DNA from: Modicisalibacter sp033446685
GTDB taxonomy: Bacteria > Pseudomonadota > Gammaproteobacteria > Pseudomonadales > Halomonadaceae
Reading direction: 5' to 3'
NCBI RefSeq assembly: GCF_033446685.1
Contig: NZ_JAWQLY010000015.1
Location: 12,504 to 76,503 of the forward strand
DNA: 64,000 bases
Part shown: piece by piece, positions 24,886 through 36,953 of the stretch
How positions within the stretch are numbered: position 1 is the stretch's first letter
Layout: each line of letters begins with the position of its first letter
Position numbers and translations under genes: made by a program
Notes under the pieces: model-generated
Databases searched by the model: none
What the model was told of the DNA's origin: nothing
What the model saw: only the letters and a program-made list of their open reading frames with translations

Positions 24886-27045
24886 TCAGAGCGTGCAGGA
24901 CACGCAGCCCTCGACCTCCGTGCCTTCCAGCGCCGACTGACGCAGCCGCACGTAGTAGATCGTCTTGATGCCCTTGCGCCAGGCGTAGATCTGCGCGCGG
25001 TTGATGTCGCGGGTGGTCGCGGTGTCGTGGAAGTACAGCGTCAGCGACAGGCCCTGGTCGACGTGCCGGGTGGCCTCGGCGTAGGTGTCGATGATCGCCT
25101 CGGGACCGATCTCGTAGGCGTCGCGGTAGTATTCCTGGTTGGCGTCGTTGAGGAACGGCGCCGGGTAGTAGACGCGCCCCAGCTTGCCCTCCTTGCGGAT
25201 CTCGACCTTGGATACCACCGGGTGGATGCTCGAGGTCGAGTTGTTGATGTACGAGATCGAGCCGGTCGGCGGAATCGCCTGCAGGTTGCGGTTGAAAAGC
25301 CCGTGTTCCATCACCGATTCCTTGAGCGCGCGCCAGTCGGCCTGGGTCGGAATCTCGATGCCGCTGTTCTCGAACAATCCGCGTACCTTCTCGGTCCTGG
25401 GCGCCCATGCCTGCTCGGTGTACTTGTCGAAATACGCGCCGCTGGCGTACTGCGAATCCGCGAAGCCGGCGAACGCGGTACCATGCTCGATGGCCAGGCG
25501 GTTGGAGGCGCGCAGCGCGTGGAAGGTCACCGTATAGAAATAGATATTGGTGAAATCCAGGCCTTCCTCGCTGCCGTAGTGGACATGTTCGCGGGCCAGG
25601 TAGCCGTGCAGGTTCATCTGACCCAGGCCGATGGCGTGGGAGCGCTGGTTGGCCTCGGCGATCGACGGCACCGAGCGAATGTCGCTCATCTCGGAAACCG
25701 CGGTCAGCCCGCGGATCGCGGTCTCGACGCTGGCGGCGAAGTCCGGCGAGTCCATCACCTTGGCGATGTTCAGCGAGCCCAGGTTGCAGGAGATGTCCTC
25801 GCCGATCTTTCGATAGCCCAGGTCGTCGTCGTACTCGGTTGGCGAATTGACCTGCAGGATCTCCGAGCACAGGTTGCTCATGTTGATGCGCCCGGCCACC
25901 GGGTTGGCGCGGTTCGCGGTGTCCTCGAACAGCAGGTACGGATAGCCGGACTCGAACTGCAGCTCGGCGATCGCTTGGAACAGCTCGCGGGCGTTGATCT
26001 TGGTCTTGCGGATGCGCCCGTCGTCGACCATCTCCTGGTACTTCTCGGTGACGCTGATGTCGCCGAACGGCACGCCGTAGATGCGTTCGACGTCGTAGGG
26101 CGAGAACAGGTACATCGCCTCGTTGCGCTTGGCCAGTTCGAAGGTGACGTCGGGGATCACCACGCCCAGCGAAAGCGTCTTGATGCGGATCTTCTCGTCG
26201 GCGTTCTCGCGCTTGGTGTCGAGAAAACGCAGGATGTCCGGGTGGTGGGCATTGAGATACACCGCGCCGGCGCCCTGGCGCGCGCCCAGCTGGTTGGCGT
26301 AGGAGAACGCGTCCTCGAGCAGCTTCATGATCGGAATGATGCCCGACGACTGATTCTCGATGCGCTTGATCGGCGCCCCCGCCTCGCGAATGTTGCTGAG
26401 CAAAAAGGCCACCCCGCCGCCGCGCTTGGAGAGCTGCAGCGCCGAATTGATCGCCCGCCCGATCGACTCCATGTTGTCCTCGATGCGCAGCAGGAAGCAC
26501 GACACCAGCTCGCCGCGCTGACGCTTGCCGCAGTTGAGGAAGGTCGGCGTGGCCGGCTGGAAGCGACCATGCAGGATCTCGTCGACCAGTCGGCGAGCCA
26601 GTGTCTCGTCGCCGCGCGCCAGGTTCAGCGCGACCATGCACACGCGATCCTCGAAGCGTTCCAGATAGCGCTTGCCGTCGAAGGTCTTGAGCGTATAGCT
26701 GGTGTAGTACTTGAAGGCGCCGAGAAAGCTCTGGAAACGAAACTTGACCGCATAGGCCTGATCGAACAGCGCGCTGACGAAGGCGAAATCGTACTGCTCG
26801 AGCACCGCGCGCTCGTAATACCCCTCCTCGATCAGGTAATCGAGCTTCTCCTCGAGGGTGTGGAAGAACACGGTGTTCTGGTTGACGTGCTGCAGGAAGT
26901 ACTGACGCGCGGCCTCGCGGTCCTTGTCGAGCTGCAGATGGCCTTCGGCGCCGTACAGATTGAGCATGGCATTGAGCGCATGGTAATCCAGCGCCTGCCT
27001 GGGCCGGGCCGGGCCGCCCGCCACGCCGGGTTCGTGGGTCTGCAT
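24886..27045 (-). CDS. nrdE: Class Ib ribonucleotide reductase alpha subunit (NrdE)
   Basis: 719 residues from ATG 27045, chosen because GGATGA lies 7 nt before it; ATG 27063 would add six residues but has no Shine-Dalgarno and overlaps nrdI. Catalytic subunit reducing NDPs. Motifs: PTFLNCGKRQRGELVSCFLLRIED (active-site Cys region, described in parts), NLGSLNIAKVM, the radical-path Tyr near TIYYVRLRQ, and the C-terminal redox pair GCVSCTL. It lacks the long N-terminal ATP cone of class Ia enzymes, as expected for Ib. Confidence 0.95.
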   Translation of the reverse strand: MQTHEPGVAGGPARPRQALDYHALNAMLNLYGAEGHLQLDKDREAARQYFLQHVNQNTVFFHTLEEKLDYLIEEGYYERAVLEQYDFAFVSALFDQAYAVKFRFQSFLGAFKYYTSYTLKTFDGKRYLERFEDRVCMVALNLARGDETLARRLVDEILHGRFQPATPTFLNCGKRQRGELVSCFLLRIEDNMESIGRAINSALQLSKRGGGVAFLLSNIREAGAPIKRIENQSSGIIPIMKLLEDAFSYANQLGARQGAGAVYLNAHHPDILRFLDTKRENADEKIRIKTLSLGVVIPDVTFELAKRNEAMYLFSPYDVERIYGVPFGDISVTEKYQEMVDDGRIRKTKINARELFQAIAELQFESGYPYLLFEDTANRANPVAGRINMSNLCSEILQVNSPTEYDDDLGYRKIGEDISCNLGSLNIAKVMDSPDFAASVETAIRGLTAVSEMSDIRSVPSIAEANQRSHAIGLGQMNLHGYLAREHVHYGSEEGLDFTNIYFYTVTFHALRASNRLAIEHGTAFAGFADSQYASGAYFDKYTEQAWAPRTEKVRGLFENSGIEIPTQADWRALKESVMEHGLFNRNLQAIPPTGSISYINNSTSSIHPVVSKVEIRKEGKLGRVYYPAPFLNDANQEYYRDAYEIGPEAIIDTYAEATRHVDQGLSLTLYFHDTATTRDINRAQIYAWRKGIKTIYYVRLRQSALEGTEVEGCVSCTL

Positions 27046-27052
27046 CGTCGTT

Positions 27053-27469
27053 TCATCCAACATGAGAGAGCTCGGTTTGCAAAAGGGGCGCCAGGTGCCG
27101 ACGAACCGCGACGACGTCCTCGGGAGTACCCGTCAGCTCGAAGCGATAGAGCATCGGCACCTGGCATTTGTGGGCGACGACACGACCGGCCAGGCCATAG
27201 GCGGCACCGAAGTTGGTGTTGCCGCCGGCGATTACGCCGCGGATCAGCGAACGGTTGTGTTCATCGTTGAGAAAGCGGATCACCGGACCCGGCACCGCCG
27301 TACGCGGGTCGCCGTCGCCGTAGGTCGGTACCACCAGCACATATGGCCGCTCGGCCCGCAGCGCGCCCTCGTCACGACTCGACGGGATGCGTGCGGCGGG
27401 TATTCCCAGCTTCTCCACGAAGCGGCGGGTATTGCCCGACTTGGTCGAGAAATAGACCAGTTCGCTCAC
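27053..27469 (-). CDS. nrdI: NrdI flavodoxin-like protein
   Basis: 138 residues from GTG 27469, preceded by GGGAG; the longer frame to 27517 has a non-homologous N-terminus. Motifs: ELVYFSTKSGNTRRFVEKL (phosphate loop of the flavodoxin fold, given in parts), PTYGDGD and AGGNTNFGAAYGLAG, the flavin loop typical of NrdI. It supplies oxidant to assemble the NrdF manganese cofactor. It overlaps the longer nrdE reading but ends 8 nt before the preferred nrdE start. Confidence 0.94.
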   Translation of the reverse strand: MSELVYFSTKSGNTRRFVEKLGIPAARIPSSRDEGALRAERPYVLVVPTYGDGDPRTAVPGPVIRFLNDEHNRSLIRGVIAGGNTNFGAAYGLAGRVVAHKCQVPMLYRFELTGTPEDVVAVRRHLAPLLQTELSHVG

Positions 27470-27513
27470 GTCGCTCTCCCGTTGATGGATCGGTGACGAA
27501 GGATCGCCACGGC

Positions 27514-27735
27514 TCATGCCAGGCCGCGGATCTTCTCGGGACGAAAGCCCGACCAGTGCTCGCCCGCGGCGACCACCACCGGCAGCTGGCGATAGCCCAA
27601 CGACTCAACGGTCTCAATGGCATCGCGATCCTGGGTCAGGTCGACGACCGTGTAATCGAGCCCTTGCTTGTCGAGCGCCCGATAGGTTGCGTGACACTGC
27701 ATGCAGTCCGGCTTGCTATAGATCTTAATGCTCAT
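27514..27735 (-). CDS. nrdH: NrdH glutaredoxin-like electron donor
   Basis: 73 residues with the redox motif CMQC (residues 11-14) and the family C-terminal WSGFRPEKI. It carries electrons from thioredoxin reductase to NrdE. First gene of nrdHIEF, 44 nt ahead of nrdI. The upstream region has two NrdR-like boxes. Confidence 0.94.
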   Translation of the reverse strand: MSIKIYSKPDCMQCHATYRALDKQGLDYTVVDLTQDRDAIETVESLGYRQLPVVVAAGEHWSGFRPEKIRGLA

Positions 27736-27828
27736 GACAATGATTCCGTTTTAGTTTAAGACAGCGAGTCGGCGTCGCGAAGATGACCCGATCCTACCGC
27801 TTGGCCGGGCGAGCGGCCAATGCATTTT

Positions 27829-27877
27829 ATCTATATATGGTAGTTTATTGCTGACCCAAGTCAAAGATATGGTAGCC
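27829..27877 (-). promoter_or_regulatory. Tandem NrdR-like boxes upstream of nrdHIEF
   Basis: The 9-mer ATATGGTAG occurs at 27835-27843 and 27867-27875, starts 32 bp apart (three helical turns). On the minus strand they read CTACCATATATAGAT and CTACCATATCTTTGA, resembling the AT-rich ACACWATATNTTGTGT-type NrdR box, which classically comes as a pair about 31-32 bp apart. The proximal copy would overlap the -10 region. Confidence 0.6.
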
Positions 27878-28294
27878 AACGGTAAAATGGGCCGAACGCC
27901 GGCATGCCCCGCCCGAGCGGGCGTGAGGCGCCTTTGCGTACCGTTCATGCGGGAATTATTGAAGAACATAGGGAGGCTCGACCGAGCGTCGCGCTAGCGC
28001 CGTCCGATGCCGTCACGCAGATAGCCACCCATTAGCCAGCGCAACGGCGTCGCGTGACGCGACGCGCCCAGCAACGCATGGCGGGCCAGGCGCTCCGCGC
28101 GGCTCTCCACGAGCGGATAGGCGTGAAACTCGCCAAGCCGCTGCATGTCGCCCAGGCAATGGCGGTAGCGACGAGTGACTTCGGCGGAGAAGGCCGCGGC
28201 GAATAGCGAGCGAGGCCCACATACGCGCGAGGCCCGGCATGCGCCGGGCCTCGAGACGAACCGGGCCGCCGACCCGGTGATAGGCAGTCAAGAA
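27876..28294. other. Intergenic region between nrdH and fbaB with a possible gene remnant
   Basis: About 420 bp. On the minus strand, a frame closing at TAG 27994-27996 reads about 70 residues with coding-like composition (for example RRYRHCLGDMQRLGEF and PLRWLMGGYLRDGIGRR), but going upstream it meets the fbaB terminator without a credible start codon. It may be a small gene with an unusual start or a decayed 3' end. No function is suggested. Confidence 0.35.
28228..28253 (-). terminator. Terminator of fbaB
   Basis: 11-bp perfect stem (28228-28238 with 28243-28253), 4-nt loop, about 40 bases after the stop codon. U tract is poor. Confidence 0.65.
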
Positions 28295-29347
<1,053 letters not shown>

Positions 29348-29541
29348 TGGCTTGCGCGCCTCCCTTTGAGTGTGGTCCTTGCTTTTCGCACGGATCGGAA
29401 TCCGTCGCCCATCTTGGCGATAACGCGCGGCGCTTTCCACCTTGCACGCCCCTGCATGGTCAACGTTGCGATCCGGCTTGGCAATCTCACCCAAGGATAG
29501 CGGATAAACCCCCGCGCCAGCACGCTGCGGTGCTGGAGGGT

Positions 29542-30951
<1,410 letters not shown>

Positions 30952-31037
30952 AAAGCCCTCCAGCGGGTAGCATGGTTTCGCCTCCGGCGAATGTCGCAGT
31001 CTCAGCGCATCCGGCGCTGTCGTAGTGCTCCGTCCGG

Positions 31038-32096
31038 CTAGTGATGGGCGTCCAGCGGCATCAATAGACGGAACTCGGTACATCCGGGATGCGAGTCGCA
31101 CTCGACCAGCCCCTGATGCTGATGCAGGATCGACTGGGCTATCGACAGCCCCAGCCCGCTGCCCTCGGCGCGCCCCGAGACCATCGGGTAGAACAGCGTC
31201 TCGCGCAGCGCCGCGGGGATCCCCGGGCCGTTGTCGATCACCGCCACCTCGCAGACCAGCCGGTGACGCTCGGCACCCAGCGTGAATTGACGCCGGGCCC
31301 GGGTGCGCAGCGTCAGCCTGGGTGACGGCGTGCCGCTCTCCTCCATCGCCTGGACGGCGTTGCGCGCCACGTTGAGTACCGCCTGGATCAGTTGCGACTC
31401 GTCGCCGTAGAGGTCGGGCAGGCTGGGGTCGTAGTCGCGTACATAGCCGACCCGGGGATGCTCGGCCTCGAGCAGTGCGCGCACCCGCTCGAGCACCCGG
31501 TGCACGTTGAGCGGCTCGTGGCGAATCAGATGGTTGGGGCCGAGCATGCGATCGACCAGGTCGCGCAGACGATCGGCCTCCTCGACGATCACCCGGGTGA
31601 ACTCGGCCAGCTGCGGATCCGGCAGATCGCGCTCGAGCAGCTGCGCCGCGCCGCGAATCCCGCCCAACGGATTCTTGATCTCGTGCGCCAGCCCGCGCGA
31701 CAGCACCTTGATGGTTTCCTGGCGGGCGACCAGCGCTTCCTCGCGGGAGATGCGCAGCAGCCGGTCGCGCGGCTCGATCTCGAGCAGCAGCTCGGCTTCC
31801 GACAGTGGCGTGACGGTGAAGTCGACGGTAATCGCCTCGCCGCCGGCCAGCAGCAATATGGCCTCGCGCTGGGTGAAGGGGTGGTACTCAGCGAGCGCCT
31901 TGCGCAACACGCCGGCGACCGCCCCGCCTTCGCCTTCCAGGCACTCCAGGCGCGTCCCCTCGACCCGGCCACGACTCACCGCCAGCAATGCTTCGGCAGC
32001 CGGGTTCAGCCAGCGAACGCATAGCGTCTCGTCGAGCAGAACGACCGCCGTCGTCAGATTTTCCAGCAAGCGTTGGTACATGGCGCGTCTCGACAT
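31038..32096 (-). CDS. ntrB: Nitrogen regulation sensor kinase NtrB
   Basis: 352 residues from ATG 32096 (alternative ATG 32081; the extension to 32186 crosses the leader). N-terminal PAS domain (about 5-115), then the H-box LSRGLAHEIKNPLGGIRGAA with phosphorylated His, N-box NVARNAVQAMEE, and G-boxes VIDNGPGIP and GSGLGLSIAQSILHQH. No transmembrane segment, as in cytosolic NtrB, which is controlled by PII protein. An NtrC-type site lies just upstream (32189-32205), suggesting autoregulation. Confidence 0.95.
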   Translation of the reverse strand: MSRRAMYQRLLENLTTAVVLLDETLCVRWLNPAAEALLAVSRGRVEGTRLECLEGEGGAVAGVLRKALAEYHPFTQREAILLLAGGEAITVDFTVTPLSEAELLLEIEPRDRLLRISREEALVARQETIKVLSRGLAHEIKNPLGGIRGAAQLLERDLPDPQLAEFTRVIVEEADRLRDLVDRMLGPNHLIRHEPLNVHRVLERVRALLEAEHPRVGYVRDYDPSLPDLYGDESQLIQAVLNVARNAVQAMEESGTPSPRLTLRTRARRQFTLGAERHRLVCEVAVIDNGPGIPAALRETLFYPMVSGRAEGSGLGLSIAQSILHQHQGLVECDSHPGCTEFRLLMPLDAHH

Positions 32097-32188
32097 CCTG
32101 AGATCCGTTAGCTTGGTGATTGCAAGAAGCGCGCCAGCCTGGCCAGGCCCGAAACGAGCGGGGTGGCGGGCATGGCGCTGAGGCACTC

Positions 32189-32205
32189 TGCACTATTATG
32201 GTGCA
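32189..32205 (-). promoter_or_regulatory. NtrC binding site upstream of ntrB
   Basis: TGCACCATAATAGTGCA on the minus strand matches the NtrC consensus TGCACCA-N3-TGGTGCA at all but two positions. It lies about 95 bp before the ntrB start, fitting NtrC repression or activation of its own operon. Confidence 0.75.
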
Positions 32206-32432
32206 TAGGGACGGAGAAAGCTGCTCGATGGCGCGCCATTGGTGAAAACGCGGCGCTTACAAAAACAGCGAAGAGAGCGATGCGCCGCTAAGGAAGCGCG
32301 GAACAAATAGGTGAGCGGGATGAAGCGCAAGGCGTACGGAGCACAGGAACCGGAGCATATGGGGTATATGTGAGGATTCCGCGCACCGCACAACGCAGCG
32401 ATTCGCCCGCGCAGGCATTTGTGCAGTGTTTC

Positions 32433-33050
32433 CTATTTGCCGGTGCGGCTCGGTGGCAGTCCGGCGGGGTTGTTGGGATTGGCCGGTAGATTGACGCTGG
32501 CGCGTTGCACGTAGAGCGTGACCGGCGCACTGCGATGACGCACCTTGCCGTCGGCATCGAGCAGTTCGGCTATGAGGGTATGTTCGCCACGCTCCAGGTT
32601 GGTGAGCATGAACGCGGAGCTGTGCAGGGCCGACTGGCTTATCGCGCCATCGACCAGCAAGCGCACCTTGTGATCCTCACGCAGCGCCGGTTCGATGGCC
32701 AGTTGCACCTGCACGTTGCCGGCAGCTCCCGTGGGCAGGGTCTGCCCGTCCTCGGGCGCGGCGATGCGGAAGGTCGAATAGGGCATGAAGGGCTGGCCGA
32801 CGTCGCGCGAGGCAGCCGGCTCGGCACGCTGCGTGCGCGGCGGCGCGGCGTCGAGCTGTGCGGAAGGCACCACGGTCAACGGCTCGAGGTCGACCCGCTC
32901 GGCGTTGCCGACCGGCTTGTCGGTGAACACCACGTTGCCCTGCGCATCGGTCGTGCGATAGACGTTGGCCGCCCCGGCAACCTCCATGCCCGGCGCTATC
33001 CCCAGTGCGATGACGCATAGCAGCGGAACCGCGAAAACGCGCTTGATCAT
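32433..33050 (-). CDS. DUF4124 domain exported protein
   Basis: 205 residues with a signal peptide (about 1-27, ending VAGA/AN). Residues 29-55 form the DUF4124 motif (NVYRTTDAQGNVVFTDKP). A middle linker rich in Ala/Pro/Arg is followed by an Ig-like beta domain (about 95-185; RIAAPEDGQTLPTG, LLVDGAISQSA, ERGEHTLIAELLDADGKV). The role is unknown; DUF4124 proteins are periplasmic and often found near glnA/ntrBC in gammaproteobacteria, as here. The 240 bp between it and ntrB hold the NtrC site and no gene. Confidence 0.85.
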   Translation of the reverse strand: MIKRVFAVPLLCVIALGIAPGMEVAGAANVYRTTDAQGNVVFTDKPVGNAERVDLEPLTVVPSAQLDAAPPRTQRAEPAASRDVGQPFMPYSTFRIAAPEDGQTLPTGAAGNVQVQLAIEPALREDHKVRLLVDGAISQSALHSSAFMLTNLERGEHTLIAELLDADGKVRHRSAPVTLYVQRASVNLPANPNNPAGLPPSRTGK

Positions 33051-33120
33051 GATCCTTCACCCCTTTGCACCGCGCCTGTCGCCGACACTTGAGCGATTTA
33101 CGATATCCGCCAGTGTAATG

Positions 33121-33148
33121 CAAAAAGGCCCGCCGGGAAGGCGGGCCT
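33121..33148 (-). terminator. Terminator of glnA
   Basis: 9-bp stem (33126-33134 with 33140-33148) followed on the minus strand by five U. Confidence 0.9.
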
Positions 33149-33180
33149 CTGTGATCGAGCGGCTGGCTTCGCTCGGCTGA

Positions 33181-34587
<1,407 letters not shown>

Positions 34588-34685
34588 GGTGTCCTCCACA
34601 GATGAGCCATTGGCTTGCGTGTCCAGCGTCGTTTTAGCACGTCGGGGCGCGGATTGCCCATGCATGCCATTTCTGACAAAACAAA

Positions 34686-34701
34686 TGCAGAAGCCGTGCC
34701 A
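34686..34701 (-). promoter_or_regulatory. Sigma-54 promoter of glnA
   Basis: Minus strand TGGCACG-GCTT-CTGCA: a perfect -24 element, 4-bp spacing and a -12 element with the invariant GC (consensus TTGCA, one mismatch). It predicts a leader of roughly 85-90 nt before ATG 34587. Confidence 0.85.
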
Positions 34702-34833
34702 AAATGGCGCAAGGGCAATCGCGACCATTCATCAAGCCAATGAATTACAAGCGGAAAGCGCCCAGGTGAGGATGCCGCAAAGCGCTCTCCGATCAGCCTG
34801 GATCGCATCATGGCGGTGCACACGCCCTGCTCG

Positions 34834-34881
34834 TGCACCATGGAAGAGCATAAATGACCCTTGATGCACCATTTTGGTTCA
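34834..34881 (-). promoter_or_regulatory. Pair of NtrC enhancer sites for glnA
   Basis: TGCACCATTTTGGTTCA at 34865-34881 matches the NtrC consensus with one mismatch. A weaker half-conserved copy, TGCACCATGGAAGAGCA, starts 31 bp away at 34834. They sit about 135-195 bp upstream of the sigma-54 promoter, a normal enhancer distance. Confidence 0.7.
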
Positions 34882-35192
34882 CCAATGAGCAACGATGCCC
34901 ATCGCCAAGGATTAGCGTCGACTCAGCCCTGCGAGGGCTTGCCGGATGAAGCGTCTCAGCCCTTCGCACTCGGCGAAAACCAACCATGAAAGGCTGCAAA
35001 ATCAGCCAGCTGGCCAATTGAAACACTCAGAAACCCAGAGCTACTCTTGTTTACACAACTATCGCAGTAGATAGGGGGTAGCAGAGGCCTGCGAGACGTT
35101 GGCAGCAATGCCGTTGCCGCATCGTGACATCGGACGGCCTACGTCAGCGTCACGGTAACCGGGGCCCTTCCGGATTCCAGGTCGCCAGGCTT

Positions 35193-35756
35193 ATGAATAC
35201 ATACAGTGTGGTCGTTGATTTCCGACGAGGCTACAACCGCGCAGAACGCTGCCTGATCACGCTGGAGAGATTGGCCGAGCGGATCGACGGCGATGTCGAA
35301 CGCTGGCTTATCGTCGACCGACCGCGCCTGTCCCTGGGCAAGCTGGCGGAACGCCACGGCGCCCGAACGCTGACCCTGCCCGGGCTGGCGCGCGGCGCGC
35401 GACTCAACGCCGCCGCCAACTGCAGCCACGGCGAGGTGCTGGTATTCATCGAGTCGACCAGCGATCTTTCGGATAAATGGCTGTACGACATCGACCAGGC
35501 GCTGCGCATCCAGGCCTGGGACGCACTGGCGCTGGCCGCCGAACGCTGGCCGGCTTCCGTCTGGCTTCGGCGCATCGGCCGGGCGCGACTGCAGACCCAG
35601 GTATTCGCCGTACAGCGGGTATGGTTCGAACGTCTCGGCGGCTTCGATCCCGACCTGGACAGCCAAGCCGAACGCGATTTGCTGGGCCGCCTGCAGGCCT
35701 GCCACGCCCGGGTCCTGCAATGCCGGCCCGAGGAGTGCCGACGATCGGTTAGTTAG
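35193..35756 (+). CDS. GT2-like glycosyltransferase-fold protein, small
   Basis: 187 residues from ATG 35193. It resembles a reduced family 2 glycosyltransferase: an N-terminal beta-strand (TYSVVVDFRRGYNRAERCL), the RGARLNAAANCSHGEVLVFIES block typical of TIGR04283-like GT2 proteins, and WFERLGGFDPDLDSQAERDLLGRL near the end. The usual DxD is replaced by IESTSD, so transferase activity is doubtful. Substrate unknown. It precedes a polysaccharide deacetylase on the same strand, suggesting a shared envelope-glycan role. Confidence 0.65.
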   Translation: MNTYSVVVDFRRGYNRAERCLITLERLAERIDGDVERWLIVDRPRLSLGKLAERHGARTLTLPGLARGARLNAAANCSHGEVLVFIESTSDLSDKWLYDIDQALRIQAWDALALAAERWPASVWLRRIGRARLQTQVFAVQRVWFERLGGFDPDLDSQAERDLLGRLQACHARVLQCRPEECRRSVS

Positions 35757-35865
35757 AGCCCGCGGGCAGATCGCAGTAAACTGGGGTTACTGGTGTGTGC
35801 CGTGCCTTCCGGGCACAAGGAGAGAGCAGCATGCTTGGTCGCAACTCGATTACCGGGGCCGGGCG

Positions 35866-36861
35866 ATGACCGGCCTGGCGCTGTCCCTGGCCCAGGATCT
35901 GGCCTATCGCCTGCGCGGTCACTGGCGACGTAGCCTGATCGAACCGCTATGGGGACGCAGCGCAATCATCGTCCTGCAGCGGGTGTTGCCCAGCGAGGCC
36001 GAGGCCCGGCTGCCGCACCGCGCGCCCTGGTGTCTGGGTCCCGAGAGCTTCGAGCGGCTGCTACTGACGCTCAGCGAGCTTTCGCGACTGGTCTGCCTGG
36101 ATACCGCCCTCAAGCCCCATCACGATCCCCAGGCGCGCATCAGCCTGACCTTCGATGGCGGCTGGCGCGACAACCTCGAGATCGCCGCACCGCTGCTCGA
36201 GCATTACGCGCTACCCGCCAGCATCTTCGTCAACACCAGCTGGCTGCATCGGCCACACGGCGCCTGGCGCGAAACCATCGGCGAAGGCCTGTGGCAGCGC
36301 CAGCACCCGACACGCATTCGCGATGCGCTGGGCGATGCCGGGCTACCGTTGCCGCCCATGCCCCCGAAGCATCCCGACACGGCCTACAGCCGAGCCCTGC
36401 TGGGCTACCTGCTGCAGCTCGCCCGACACGACTCGCGCACGCTCGAGGCAACCGGCGACACCCTGCATGGCGATCTCGGCCAGCCCCGCCAAGGGCTCGA
36501 CCCGTTCAGCATTCGCCGACTCGAAAACGGCGGCCTGGTCCGCTTCGGCGCCCGCGGCGTCGACATGCGCGCCCTCGACGTCCAGGACGACGCCGCCATA
36601 CGCTGGCAGGTGCGCCACTCGCGCCAGGAGTTGGCGCGTCTGTGCCGCGAGCCGCTGGCGGCCTTCGCCTACCCGGAGAGCCAGCCCTCGTTGCGCGTTC
36701 AGCAATTGGCCAATCGTTGCGGGGTTTCGCTGGCCCTGGCCGGCCAGGGCGGCTGGCTGGGCCGTCACGACAACCCCTTGGCGCTGCCGCGGATCGCCGT
36801 CAACCAACGCCTCGCCGAGAGTCCCGGGCGGCTGTTCGACCACCTGCTGGGTCAGCTGTAA
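35866..36861 (+). CDS. Polysaccharide deacetylase (NodB homology) family protein
   Basis: 331 residues from ATG 35866. The NodB core begins with ISLTFDGGWRDNLEIA (about 91-106), a variant of TFDDGxxxx, with Asp retained. It continues through ALPASIFVNTSWL, and the C-terminal part has AFAYPESQPSLRVQQL and a late LALPRIAVNQ, typical of this family. No signal peptide or membrane anchor is obvious, so it may be cytoplasmic or use a non-classical N-terminus. Likely removes N- or O-acetyl groups from a cell-envelope sugar. Confidence 0.8.
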   Translation: MTGLALSLAQDLAYRLRGHWRRSLIEPLWGRSAIIVLQRVLPSEAEARLPHRAPWCLGPESFERLLLTLSELSRLVCLDTALKPHHDPQARISLTFDGGWRDNLEIAAPLLEHYALPASIFVNTSWLHRPHGAWRETIGEGLWQRQHPTRIRDALGDAGLPLPPMPPKHPDTAYSRALLGYLLQLARHDSRTLEATGDTLHGDLGQPRQGLDPFSIRRLENGGLVRFGARGVDMRALDVQDDAAIRWQVRHSRQELARLCREPLAAFAYPESQPSLRVQQLANRCGVSLALAGQGGWLGRHDNPLALPRIAVNQRLAESPGRLFDHLLGQL

Positions 36862-36953
36862 GCCCCGCCAGCAGTGAAAGACGGCTCACGAAGGTAGCAG
36901 TGGAAACGGCCTGACCCTATAATGCGGCCCTTATTTCCCTGCAGGATCCCGTC

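Larger units (their letters stand above)
34588..35192. other. glnA upstream region / gap before the glycosyltransferase-like gene
   Basis: 605 bp without a supported gene. The left part is the glnA control region (sigma-54 promoter and NtrC sites, listed separately). From about 34890 to 35192 I see nothing beyond weak, unsupported reading frames. Confidence 0.6.

Noticed and set aside
23833..27045. Class Ia ribonucleotide reductase
   Set aside because: nrdH and nrdI are in the same operon and the alpha subunit lacks the class Ia N-terminal ATP cone.
24088..27270. Plus-strand open frame of over 1000 codons opposite nrdF and nrdE
   Set aside because: Antisense shadow of well-supported class Ib reductase genes; no start signal and low-complexity composition.
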